From assembly GCA_003427395.1 (NCBI GenBank), contig BFEA01000022.1, forward strand, positions 1,546,141-1,566,428: a stretch of DNA of 20,288 nt. Direction: 5' to 3'. Each line of letters begins with the position of its first letter. Position 1 is the stretch's first letter. The notes under the pieces were generated by a model. That model saw nothing but the letters and a program-made list of their open reading frames with translations, was not told where the DNA came from and did not search any database. Source of the stretch: Chara braunii. Taxonomy: Eukaryota; Streptophyta; Charophyceae; Charales; Characeae. Below are positions 9,366-17,541 of the stretch, in pieces. The position numbers and the translations under genes are program-made.

Positions 9366-9381
9366 GAATATCATGGGCTGT
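9364..9381. repeat. Target-site duplication, right copy
   Basis: AAGAATATCATGGGCTGT follows the A tail. The first two As cannot be told apart from the tail. It pairs with 9231-9248. Confidence 0.85.
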
Positions 9382-9631
9382 GAAATGACCCACCAAAACA
9401 CAGACTGAGAACACTGCTCATTTCTGGGATTTGCAGCTGGAATGTATGCCTTGCTGAGATTCCTGCATTCTGCTGTGATTTCGAAGTCTGTGTGTGTGTG
9501 TGCCTGCTGGTCTGCGTGCCTTTCTGAGTGCTTGTCACCCTGAGTGTGTGTGTGTGTGACCTGCAAGGGTACTTGTTGGTTGAGAGGCCCTGCAGGGCGG
9601 GTACTTCCCTGTGGCCGTGACTTTGAGGGTT
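9382..9631. other. Unassigned stretch with TG microsatellites
   Basis: TG dinucleotide runs at about 9489-9502 and 9544-9559. No gene is seen. The minus-strand frames here are low-complexity readings of the repeats and the A tail. Confidence 0.5.
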
Positions 9632-9708
9632 GCAGCAGGGAAAAACACTCAACTAGCGGGGGTAGGCCCGTGACACGTAGAGCAGCGGGGAAAAACACTC
9701 AAGTAGCA
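9632..9708. repeat. Direct repeat, 27 bp, 50-bp period
   Basis: GCAGCAGGGAAAAACACTCA (from 9632) and GCAGCGGGGAAAAACACTCA (from 9682) continue with AACTAGCGGG and AGTAGCAGG respectively. Further short echoes of CTCAAGTAG follow at about 9724 and 9751, which suggests a decaying tandem array. Confidence 0.65.
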
Positions 9709-10399
9709 GGTAGCCTGGTACCACTCAAGTAGTGGTAGAAGTGTCGGGTACTCAAGGCTGAGCAGAAGAAGACAAAAAGTTGGCAGTTTTAGAAGCCCAG
9801 TAGCGGTAGGCTAGAGGTAGGCTGGTTCCAGTCCAAGTAGCCTGAGTCTAGGGCCTGTACGGACGATATCAGAGCCTGCAATGATGTTTCCCTCCGAAAG
9901 GGAGGAGGTACTGGTTGCTGGGAGGCCGCACGGCCTAGGACATCACCGCCCAAGAGGCAAGTAGCCCTCTATATCTTCAGGAGGAGCAAGTAGCTCCTCC
10001 TCATTTGCGGTGTGCAAGGATTGGCGGCATACTGCTGGAGCCAAGCGCTGCACTTGGAGCGCTGCCTGGAGGAGGAGAGCAGCTGGGCGCTCAGCCTGGC
10101 TATGACGAGCAGCCGAGCCTGAGGAGAAGGAAGAAGGGGGCGAAGGAGGAGAGTGGCGAGGTACCTACCTGGCTATGGTGAACACCATCTTCATCACCTT
10201 GATAGGCGCTGCATCTGGAAGGCCCAGTTGGGGTAGTGCCGCACCAAGGAAGATGGAGGCAGAGTCAGGCATGGCGGCCTGATGAGCAGCGACATAGCTG
10301 CTTTGTGCTGTCCTTTGGACAGGAGGGCAGAGCCCTTAGTAGTCCGCCATAGCCTAGGCGTGTGAGAGGAGGAAGCAGGGGGAAGCCATGGCTATGGTG
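9709..10399. other. Purine-rich unassigned stretch, possibly LTR U3
   Basis: No recognisable gene. A perfect 9-bp stem, AGGAGGAGC (9979-9987) and GCTCCTCCT (9993-10001), encloses AAGTA. CTGGCTATG or CATGGCTATGG phrases recur at about 10097, 10171 and 10387. It may belong to the LTR inferred from the primer site at 10762. Confidence 0.35.
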
Positions 10400-10558
10400 G
10401 ACCTGTTGTTGTGTCAGCAGTAAGAGGAAACTTCGGATATTGATTCTGGTTCATCCACTCATTGTTATAATTATTATTGGAAGAAGAATAAGATTGGTGA
10501 AGAGAGGAGGAGGAAGGTGGAGAGAGAAGGGGGATTGGTCATTGGTCTTGCTGGTGTA

Positions 10559-10589
<31 letters not shown>

Positions 10590-10592
10590 TAC

Positions 10593-10624
<32 letters not shown>

Positions 10625-10759
10625 CTACTACTTCTTCTTCTTCTTCTTGCCCTCTTCTTTGGTCTTTATCTCTTTGCAAGTGCTTTCGTTTCTTTCCCAA
10701 TTAGGTGGCATTGTCTTTCCTTGTGAAATTGCACTTTGGAAATGACCAGGATCATAACA
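10400..10759 (+). repeat. Candidate LTR (3' portion) with CTT microsatellite
   Basis: Immediately before the primer binding site the sequence ends in CATAACA, the usual CA end of an LTR. It contains an AT-rich TATAATTATTATT (10466 on), then a long CTT tract interrupted by CTACTA (10561-10649), typical of plant LTR R/U5 regions. The start is not identified and no second copy exists in the window, so only the right edge is supported. Confidence 0.45.
10561..10649. repeat. CTT trinucleotide microsatellite
   Basis: About 89 bases of CTT/TTC units with two CTACTA interruptions. The apparent poly-Leu and poly-Phe reading frames across it are artefacts of the repeat. Confidence 0.9.
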
Positions 10760-10761
10760 AT

Positions 10762-10773
10762 TGGTATCGGAGC
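10762..10773 (+). other. Primer binding site, initiator tRNA-Met type
   Basis: TGGTATCGGAGC matches at 11 of 12 positions the site TGGTATCAGAGC, complementary to the 3' end of plant initiator tRNA-Met, the usual primer of Copia and some TRIM elements. It follows a CA-ended sequence with a two-base spacer (AT). No gag or pol is recognisable to its right. Confidence 0.65.
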
Positions 10774-10803
10774 GGACTTACTTGCTGGTGAGAGGTGTTA
10801 GTC

Positions 10804-10867
10804 ACCCTAACCCTAATTCCGAGTTAGGGCTAACCTAATTTCGGATTAGGGTTTGAGGTTAGGGTTG
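10804..10867. repeat. Telomere-like and inverted TTAGGG/CCCTAA cluster
   Basis: Begins with CCCTAACCCTAA, continues with two diverged copies of CTAATTYCGGATTAGGGYTA and ends with GGTTAGGGTTGAG. The motifs face each other: CCTAAT and ATTAGG flank TTCGG as a hairpin. It lies about 30 bases after the primer site, in the element's leader. This is not an array of exact plant TTTAGGG repeats. Confidence 0.65.
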
Positions 10868-12676
10868 AGAGGGGCAGAGAGGTATGTGGAAGTTGCCCCC
10901 ACCTGGTTAGGTCATGCAAGGTCAACATCAGACCTAACTAGGCTGCTTGAGTGATTGAATGGGGTGGCGAGGCACAAAGGAGGCTGATCAGAGTAAGCGC
11001 GAGAGAGTAGAGAGTAAGAGGTGCTCACACCTGGAATCTGGACTTCAAGAACACATCGAGTGACTTATGGGCTTTCCCTTAAACCACCAGTACTTCCTAG
11101 AGTCGTGCCCGTTAAGGCGCCACAATTTTAGGAAACGTACGGGCTACTAGAGGAGCGCCCAAATTCATCCGACTAGAAATGTTTCTACTCCTTTTTTTTC
11201 CTGCGGCCGATAGCTGGGCCAAGTACTAGTGGTTTAAGAGGGAGACTTGACCGGAGGCTGCCATATCTGCATCGAAGAGCTGCAAGTTGCTACTCTGGTC
11301 TTCAACATCGACGGAGTATCCAGAGTTGTAACACGGGTGTAGAAGGCCCTCTTAGTCATGCTAGGACACTTCGTGTAGTGGTAGCTAGTGGTCAGGAGGA
11401 CCTATGAGAGAGGGGGGTGAGTCGTTATTCATCTTTGGAGGCCGGGCCTCACAGGTAAGTGCCGTGTGACTTGGGTATGCCCATGGGTGGTTGCTTGGTG
11501 CTTCATGGCCTGTTGGGGTGTGTTGAGCTCTTTTCCTCTTCTATGCGCCCTTGCTTGTGTGTGTGAGCATGTGGATTGCTTTCTCACCTGATGGATGGAT
11601 GGATGATGTATCTTGTTCTCAATGACACACCTTTCTATAGTGCATTGTCTTTTCACTTCTGAAGGGTTGTAGGAGTAGGTTCTTGCTGAAAGTTGTCTTT
11701 CCTTTTCAATATGGTAGAGGCAGTTTGGGACTGTCTTGGGACACCTTTCTGATTGGTCCTATTCCACGACCTATTTGGGACCCTTCGCGACTCAATGGGA
11801 CCAGGCCCAATGGGATAGAACCTACGGCCCCAAATTTGTCGCCGTCAGTGTGTTTCTTCGCTGTGCTGAAATTTGGGGAGACACGGCTAGTACGGACATT
11901 CCTTTCAAGGGGATCTTGATTCGTCTTACTGCATGTTCTTACACACTGCCCCGTGTTTGGCTCGGGGATCCTTGTCGGGACCTGTGGGTCCCGAATCACG
12001 TCTCTGCCCATGAGCGACGATATATGGCTAAAGTGTGCACGGGATAGAAATTTGGAGGCGAGAGAGAGGAAAAGAATGGAGGACTAAGGCAAGAACACCG
12101 ACGTCTAGGGCCCTGGAAGATGCCCGAGGGCGACGAAACAATTGGACTAGGGATAAATTAATAGAATGACAAGCGACAAAAGGGCCACAAAAGACTAGTA
12201 ACGACGGCCCTCCTTCCTCAAAAGGAGGACAGCCGGGAAAATAATACCCTGGGCTGAGCGCCGCAGGACAAAGGGACCAATGACATCAAAAGAATAAGTG
12301 ACGGGACATTGGCACATGAGAACGTAGCACGTGGCCAGGAAGGCCACCTGAATTCGACATGACAAGGGCCAAAGGGTCGTGACCCGAGTAAGGGGACGCG
12401 GCGGACCGCAAGGGAATGTCGAGGCCATGAGAAGGCGAACCTTGACGGCCGCAAGATACTAGAAAATAAGCGCCCTAACATGGGGGCCGACCGCAGCAAC
12501 TAACGGGAACCGAGGGATTGGAGGTCCCGCGGCCGGAGGGACCGGCGCGTATGGGACATGGAAAGAGACAAGAAAATGGGGCCACCATAGGGTGGGAAAA
12601 CGCCAAAAGATACCGGGACACCATGAGGAAAGGTGTCGGGGACCGTAGGGGGGCACGTAAAAATAACGGTATTTTG
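10868..12676. other. Unassigned stretch, no recognisable gene
   Basis: Frames of up to about 100 codons exist on both strands at 11683-12047 and 12195-12500, but they overlap one another and show no domain. An ATGG repeat lies at about 11590-11608. Part of this may be the body of a decayed element starting at the primer site at 10762. Confidence 0.4.
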
Positions 12677-12778
12677 GGACAAGTATCGGCGGGACCACCA
12701 GCAGGACAAGTGTCAGTGGGACCACCGGCGGGACAAGTGTTGGGGACTGGTGCGGGACAAGTGTCGAGGACTGGTGAT
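12677..12778. repeat. Minisatellite, four units of 27/27/24/24 bp
   Basis: Each unit begins GGACAAGTGT (first unit GGACAAGTAT). Units one and two continue with GGGACCACC, units three and four with GGACTGGTG. All four lengths are multiples of three, so the 138-codon plus-strand frame crosses them unbroken as Gly-Gln-Val repeats. I see no other evidence that the frame is a gene. Confidence 0.75.
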
Positions 12779-12833
12779 GTCCCAAGGAGAAGAGTTGTGA
12801 AGGGCCATGAGAAAAAAATATTCAAAGCAAGGT

Positions 12834-12860
12834 CCGTTGTCAAAATCAAGATTTTAACGG
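12834..12860. repeat. Bulged inverted repeat with AA loop
   Basis: CCGTT (12834-12838), a GTC bulge, AAAATC, AA, GATTTT, AACGG (12856-12860). An 11-bp stem with one three-base bulge, lying 15 bases from a second palindrome. Confidence 0.6.
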
Positions 12861-12875
12861 TCAAGAATATTAGCA

Positions 12876-12897
12876 CCACTAGTGCAAGCACTAGTGG
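12876..12897. repeat. Perfect palindrome, 10-bp arms with AA loop
   Basis: CCACTAGTGC (12876-12885), AA, GCACTAGTGG (12888-12897). Same design as the palindrome at 7782-7807: it starts CCA, ends TGG and has a two-base centre. Confidence 0.8.
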
Positions 12898-13590
12898 AAA
12901 CAAACGGGAGGACCAAAGGGAAAAAGGAAAGTAAAGAAATATGAGGGAAGAGGCATGGCAGCAATCCGAAATATCTCGGATCAGCCACCTTGAAGAAAAT
13001 GGAGCCTAGAGAGGCACTATGTAAAAAAATAGGCCTCCGGGGGAAAATCGGAGTAGGAGGAGGCACAATTTGGAGAAAACGGAGGCAAAATGGGGCTCCC
13101 ATGAGCATGAGGGAGCCACAGTTGCAGTCCGAGTAATAATGGCCTGCACATTGGGCATTGGAAGAGCCAAAACCAAGAGGTAGGGCCTAGAAACACCCTC
13201 AACAGCTAGTTGACATTTGTGCAATCAGACTCGCTTACATTCACACTTTACATGCATGCAAACAGTAGCGCAGCAACTGGCGACATGCGCCCACTCAAAA
13301 CTCAGGATATGGCAACCCAGATAAGAGTTCACTTCCAATGGCTATGGCGACTCAGCGCCCAAACAACTCTATGTTCGCATACACCGGATCACCTTGGATA
13401 TCCCACACGCAACTCTCTGAACACCCACACTCACACACACACATTGAACCTCAACTACAATTATGGCGGCAATGGCCGCATCTTCCCTATCGCTATGCCT
13501 ACGCTTCGTCTCTCTCGCCCACTTCAGCCCTGGGCTCACTGCAGACCTCCTTGCACAAGTCGTTGTGACAACGCTTTCTCATGGCTCACG
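12898..13590. other. Unassigned stretch
   Basis: No recognisable gene; short frames only. A CA-rich run lies at about 13423-13444. The right end may enter the 3' LTR of the gypsy element. Confidence 0.4.
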
Positions 13591-14074
13591 CATGAATGAA
13601 TGAATGGCTGGGCGCTGCCTCTTGATTTATACTTCTGAAGCTCGTTGGTCTGCCCTTTTCCATCGGCCCATGGTGCTTACAGTCCCTCGTGGTACTTGCT
13701 GGACCGGACCGGGACTGATTGGACCTTACTGCTGACTGACTGGGGACTCACTGCTAACCTACTGGGGTTGTACTGCAATCCCACTGCAGTTAGTCCACCA
13801 CTTGACTCACCACTTGCCCACTTGCCCACTTGCCAACCTTCTAGAAGGCTACAGCTAAGACTTCTAGACTTCACTAAGACTTCTATTCAACAGATCTACA
13901 GATCGAACCCCTACTACCTACAGACCCCACGACGACCTACTAACTGTTACGAATACACAGGTCACAGGTTCAACTCTCGGGGTCTACACAGGTACTGTAC
14001 ACAGGTTGGGCAAGGTCTAGGGATCGAGCCCTGGGATCTGCATCTGTTACTGCAAAGAGGTGAAAACCGTTTCA
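13591..14074 (-). repeat. Candidate 3' LTR portion of the gypsy element
   Basis: After the pol stop the minus strand reads GGACGGCGGGAG followed by TGAAACGG. The purine run could be the polypurine tract, with an LTR beginning TG at 14074. A minus-strand TATAAA lies at 13631-13626, about 440 bases in. No matching copy is found in 19428-20288, so this is tentative; the 5' LTR may lie outside the window. Confidence 0.3.
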
Positions 14075-14112
14075 CTCCCGCCGTCCTAAATTCGAGGTCC
14101 TCGGAGAATATT

Positions 14113-14844
14113 TCAGTCCAAGGCAGGACCTTTACCCTTTTTATCACGCTCATAGGCTCGGACTATGTCGGGAGCTGTTTCTAGAAGTTCTTTCCTAGTA
14201 AACCAGAGGTCGTCTTCCGGTTTTTGATAAGCAAACTGGACCTTATACTGTTTCTGTGGACGACCTCTACCTCCTGTCCTAAACACATCTTCATCTACAA
14301 TGCCGTCAATGTCATATCTTCCATCCATATCAGGAGGGATCATGGATCTTCTTGAAGGGAACTGTTGACTTGTGACACACGACAACAACTTTGAAGCATG
14401 GAACACAGGGTAGGCATGGAGGTGTGCTGGTATTTCTATTGTATAGGACGACCCATCCTCTCCGCCCTTGACTTCTAGAAATGGCCACGGTCCTCTGTAC
14501 GCAGGTAGTAACTTATGTGAGATGTTTTCCGCAGGGGCAAACTCTTTGGACTTGACCCAGACTAAGTCGCCTACTTGAAATTGAGACGGGCGACGATGCT
14601 TGTTTACCTGTTCTATTATTCTGTGTTGGGCGTTCCTGAGGTTCTCAACAACTGTAGCTAGCTCTCTCTCGTGCTGTATCGCAAACTCCCTGGTACCGGG
14701 CAGTAGCCTGTGAATCTGATCCTGGTTCAGTCCTTCGAACGGTCTGCGCGGTCTAAAGGACTTGTGCAGCTCATTGGGAGTGCGACAGGTGGACAGATGC
14801 ACATTGTTATTGTATGCACTAGCTACCTTAGGTAACATCTCATC
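14113..14844 (-). pseudogene. pol, integrase C-terminus with GPY/F and chromodomain-like tail
   Basis: An open segment of about 240 codons ending at TGA 14113-14115. It contains FQVGDLVWVKSKEF, then a GPY/F module (LPAYRGPWPFLEV, YTIEIPAHL, PVFHASKL). It ends in a chromodomain-like sequence (DIDGIVDEDVF, QYKVQFAYQKPEDDLWF, APDIVRAYE). In chromoviruses this tail guides integration by binding chromatin; that role is known for the family and inferred here. This is the best preserved part of the element. Confidence 0.88.
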
Positions 14845-15124
14845 TCAGTTGATCTGATCGGGTCTAATGTACATGCGCAGAACTTGTTGTAGGATCTTGT
14901 TCATTTGCTCGGTCTGACCGTTGGTCTCTGGGTGGCGGCCAGACGACATCAACAACTTAGATCCGTAAACTCCCATGAGTTCTTGCCAGTTCTGGCTGGT
15001 GAAGCGACCATCTCTATCGCTAACTATTGACAAGCGGACTACATTCTCACTAACCCAAAAATCAAAGAACTTTTGTATAACTAAATCCGTACGTGCCTCT
15101 GCAGGCAAGGGAACAAAGACAGTA
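14845..15124 (-). pseudogene. pol, integrase catalytic core (first Asp lost)
   Basis: VSDRDGRFTS carries the second catalytic Asp (codon 15018-15016), and HPETNGQTEQMN carries the Glu (codon 14910-14908), exactly 35 residues apart as in the D,D-35-E family. The segment with the first Asp (normally in an SMDF-type motif) and the following strands is absent, removed by the deletion at about 15125. The segment ends at TGA 14845-14847 after DQIN; the same frame goes on with DEMLPKVASAYN. Family members have Trp at the stop, so TGG to TGA is likely. Confidence 0.9.
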
Positions 15125-15319
15125 TAGGCAAGGGCCTGAGAAGACCTAGAGGGGCGCGCGTAGTGGCCTTGTTTCTCTTGCAAACTTTGCAACTGCGAAC
15201 ATACTCTATACAGTCAGCCTTCATCCCTGGCCAGGTATACGCACTCATAAGATTGGCTAAGGTCTTTTGTCAACCGAAATGTCCCTCTGTGTCATGACAT
15301 TCCCCTAGGATCAGACTAC
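15125..15319 (-). pseudogene. pol, integrase N-terminal zinc finger
   Basis: An HHCC finger is present: His codons at 15296-15294 and 15281-15279, Cys codons at 15191-15189 and 15182-15180, giving H-x4-H-x29-C-x2-C. A TGA at 15270-15272 lies just after GHFG. By family pattern the residue is Arg or Trp, so one transition would explain it. After LGLLRPLP the sequence jumps directly to AYTVFVPLP in another frame (about 15125), so the start of the catalytic core is missing. Confidence 0.88.
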
Positions 15320-16106
15320 GGATCTCCTCACTGTTGGGAATGCACAAACGGTTGAATACATTAGTCTTCTCAAACAGTAATCCCTCAGTAGTGCGGTAGT
15401 CTGGTTCGGTCTTTGGGGCCTCCTTAACTCTCTTGAGGAGGTCACTATAGATAGGGTCCTGCGCATATGCTTGTCTAACTTTCTCTTGCAGGTCTCTCCC
15501 TATGTGCAGATAGTGAACTATGGTTCCAAAGTAATCTGATCTCCTACTCAGAGCATCCGCAACGACATTGTACTTGCCCTTAACTGGTTTCAGCTCAAAG
15601 TCATATTGGTCTATTTCAGCGGCCCACCTAGTCAACTTAGGTGTCATTTTGGTGTGGGTCTTTAACCATCTAAGAGTTTCGTGGTCTGAGTATACTTTGA
15701 AGTGCCTCCCAAGCAGGTAATGTTTCCAGTGCTCTAAGGCCTGCCTGAGAGCGTAGAGTTCTCTCTCATATGTCGAGGTGGCTATCTTCTCTGAGGGCAT
15801 CCTCGCGGACATGAACTCTACGGGTTTATAGCCATTGCCGTCGTCTTGCTGCAACACGGCGCCTATCCCATACTGACTCGCGTCCGTGGTGACGACAAAT
15901 GGCAAAGACGGATCAGCTACCTTGAAGACAGGATACTCTATCAGTGCGCGTTTTAGTTTCTTTAGCGCAGATGTACAATCTTTATCCCATTGCCAGATTG
16001 CCTCTTTCTTGAGCAACTTGCGCAAGGGAGCGGTGATGGTAGAGAAGTTCCTCACAAACTTCCTATAGTAGTTAGCTAAGCCCAAAAACGACCGCAACTC
16101 TGTCAA
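15320..16106 (-). pseudogene. pol, RT tether and RNase H segment
   Basis: This part of pol is open. [16 protein letters not shown] marks the RT/RNase H connection. The RNase H domain shows TTDAS (Asp75), YERELYA (Glu116), YSDHETL (Asp141) and VADALSRR (Asp184), the expected D-E-D-D set, counting from the Met at 16106. A spacer follows, leading to the integrase zinc finger. The domain alone looks catalytically complete, unlike its neighbours, but the upstream lesions mean it could not be made as part of Pol. Its activity would be to degrade the RNA strand during reverse transcription. Confidence 0.9.
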
Positions 16107-16794
16107 TATCGTCTAAATATACTACAACGAATCTATCCAACCAAGGTTTAAACAGATCATTCATACAATGCTGAAATGTAGCTGGTGCGTTGATTAGTCC
16201 AAAGGGCATCACTATGAACTCATAATGCCCATATCTCGTCCGGAACGCAGTCTTGTACTGGTCATCAGGATGGACCTCTATCTGATGGTATCCGGACTTC
16301 AGGTCTATCTTAGAGAAATACTTGCAACCCTCCGATCTAAGAGATCGTTTATCCTGGGCAGCGGTTCAACATTTTTCACAGTAATCGCATTCAAACCCCT
16401 ATAGTCTATACACATACGCCCCTATAGTCTATACACATACGCCGCTATAGTCTATACACATATGTAGCTCTCCTTCCTTCTTGGGGACGAACAACACTGG
16501 TGCTCCGAAAGGAGACGAACTGGGCCTGATCCAACCTTTCTCAAGGAACTCGTCTAATTGCTTATGCAGCTCTAACTCTCTAGAGGACATCCTGTAGACT
16601 GCTCCCTTAGGAGTTCTACTGCCAGGCTCTATCTCTATTTTGTGCTGGATCGGTCGCGGCACTTCTCCTATTGGCGACTCGGTCAAATCTTTGAACTTCT
16701 CCAGCAGCTTGGCAATGGTCGGATCTGTGGAACTAACTTCTTCCTTAGGCTCAGTGACAGGTCTGACATATACTACAAAGACCCGCTCTTCTAA
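16107..16794 (-). pseudogene. pol, reverse transcriptase segment (truncated)
   Basis: N-terminal RT hallmarks are clear: PRPIQHKIEIEPGSRTP, YRMSSRELEL, IRPSSSPFGAPVLFVPKK and MCIDY. A 23-bp unit coding the MCIDY region is present three times (16396-16464), which shifts the frame and adds TAG stops. Past it the fingers and palm continue ([36 protein letters not shown]) up to the catalytic YLDD at about 16120. A further small deletion near 16333 disturbs the frame. Right after YLDDI the sequence jumps to [16 protein letters not shown], so sixty or more residues of the palm/thumb are missing by family comparison, and the frame changes at about 16107. Confidence 0.9.
16396..16464. repeat. 23-bp triplication inside RT
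   Basis: Units at 16396-16418, 16419-16441 and 16442-16464. The first two are identical (CCCCTATAGTCTATACACAT plus ACG); the third differs at two positions. The unit covers codons for MCIDYRG on the minus strand. Two extra copies add 46 bases, a +1 shift. Confidence 0.95.
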
Positions 16795-17541
16795 TCACTC
16801 CTTCTTCACTAACCGCGTGAACGCGGGAGCACTGAGACAACAATGTGCCAGAGTGTTATCTACACTTGACACATGAAACAGGCGGGCGGTCTTGACCTCG
16901 CCTGATGGACTAGGGAGCCTACACTCATGCTCTCTCAAGTGGAGTGTGGCCCCTGCTGCCTTTACCCAATCCATTCCTAATACTATGTAGAAAGGAAGGT
17001 CATCCTGTACGAGGAGAGTCAGGGAATGGAGAACTTTCTCCACCTTCCCATCTTTCTCTAGGCGAAAATATGCCTGGACTCCCTCTACGTAGTCCTCAAC
17101 ATGCATTGTGCGGTTGTCTGCGAGGACATTGACTATGGGGCCTGCCAACTTTTGGACTTTCAATCCTAGCCTTAGCTTTTTCAGCGCTCTGCGACTATTG
17201 TAACTACGGGTGGCCCTTGAGTCTATAAGGGCCCCTACTCTACTTCTAAAAACTTCTACATCCACTAAGATCAGTTGTCCCTTACTCTCCTTCTTCATTT
17301 TGGCGCAGGCTGGCATCCTCTCCTTCAACTCTTCTGCCACACCTATGAGGGAAGTGCCTAGAGAGACGCTAACACAAGCAGTCTCTTGACAACTAGCTAG
17401 GCACTGGCCCGCAACCTCTGTCATAGGCTCATGTCGTTTGGGAGTTTCCTGTTCGCACGTGCTCGCTTCCCCACATGGCCTTGAAGTAGGGGCAGTTGCG
17501 ACCCCTACTGGCGGCTGCCTTTCGACTGTTGGGCAGCCCAT
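16795..17541 (-). pseudogene. pol, aspartic protease segment
   Basis: The retropepsin-like domain is recognised from ALIDS (Asp codon at 17223-17221) and from the downstream FYIVLGMDWV, the family's second conserved block. The active-site triad, normally Asp-Ser/Thr-Gly, reads Asp-Ser-Arg here (Arg codon AGG, 17217-17215), a G-to-A change from GGG that should abolish activity. The frame lies in -1 relative to gag and overlaps its end by 37 bases. The pol frame has a TAG at 17551-17553, so any frameshift would have to occur between 17550 and 17505. I see no canonical slippery heptamer there. The segment ends at a TGA (16795-16797), after which the same frame continues into RT. A retropepsin would cleave the Gag-Pol polyprotein. 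Confidence 0.85.

Noticed and set aside
10362-10745. 127-codon ORF with Phe/Leu runs resembling a membrane protein
   Set aside because: The hydrophobic runs are translations of the CTT microsatellite; the rest has no coding character.
11706-12011. 101-codon minus-strand ORF as a gene
   Set aside because: Two other frames are open over the same stretch and no motif is recognised.
12677-12778. CRISPR-like spaced repeats
   Set aside because: The units are contiguous and diverged with no unique spacers, and the context is eukaryotic.
13900-14040. tRNA-like B-box phrases (GATCGAACCCC, GGTTCAACTC, GGGATCGAGCCC)
   Set aside because: No A box, anticodon arm or acceptor pairing could be arranged around any of them.
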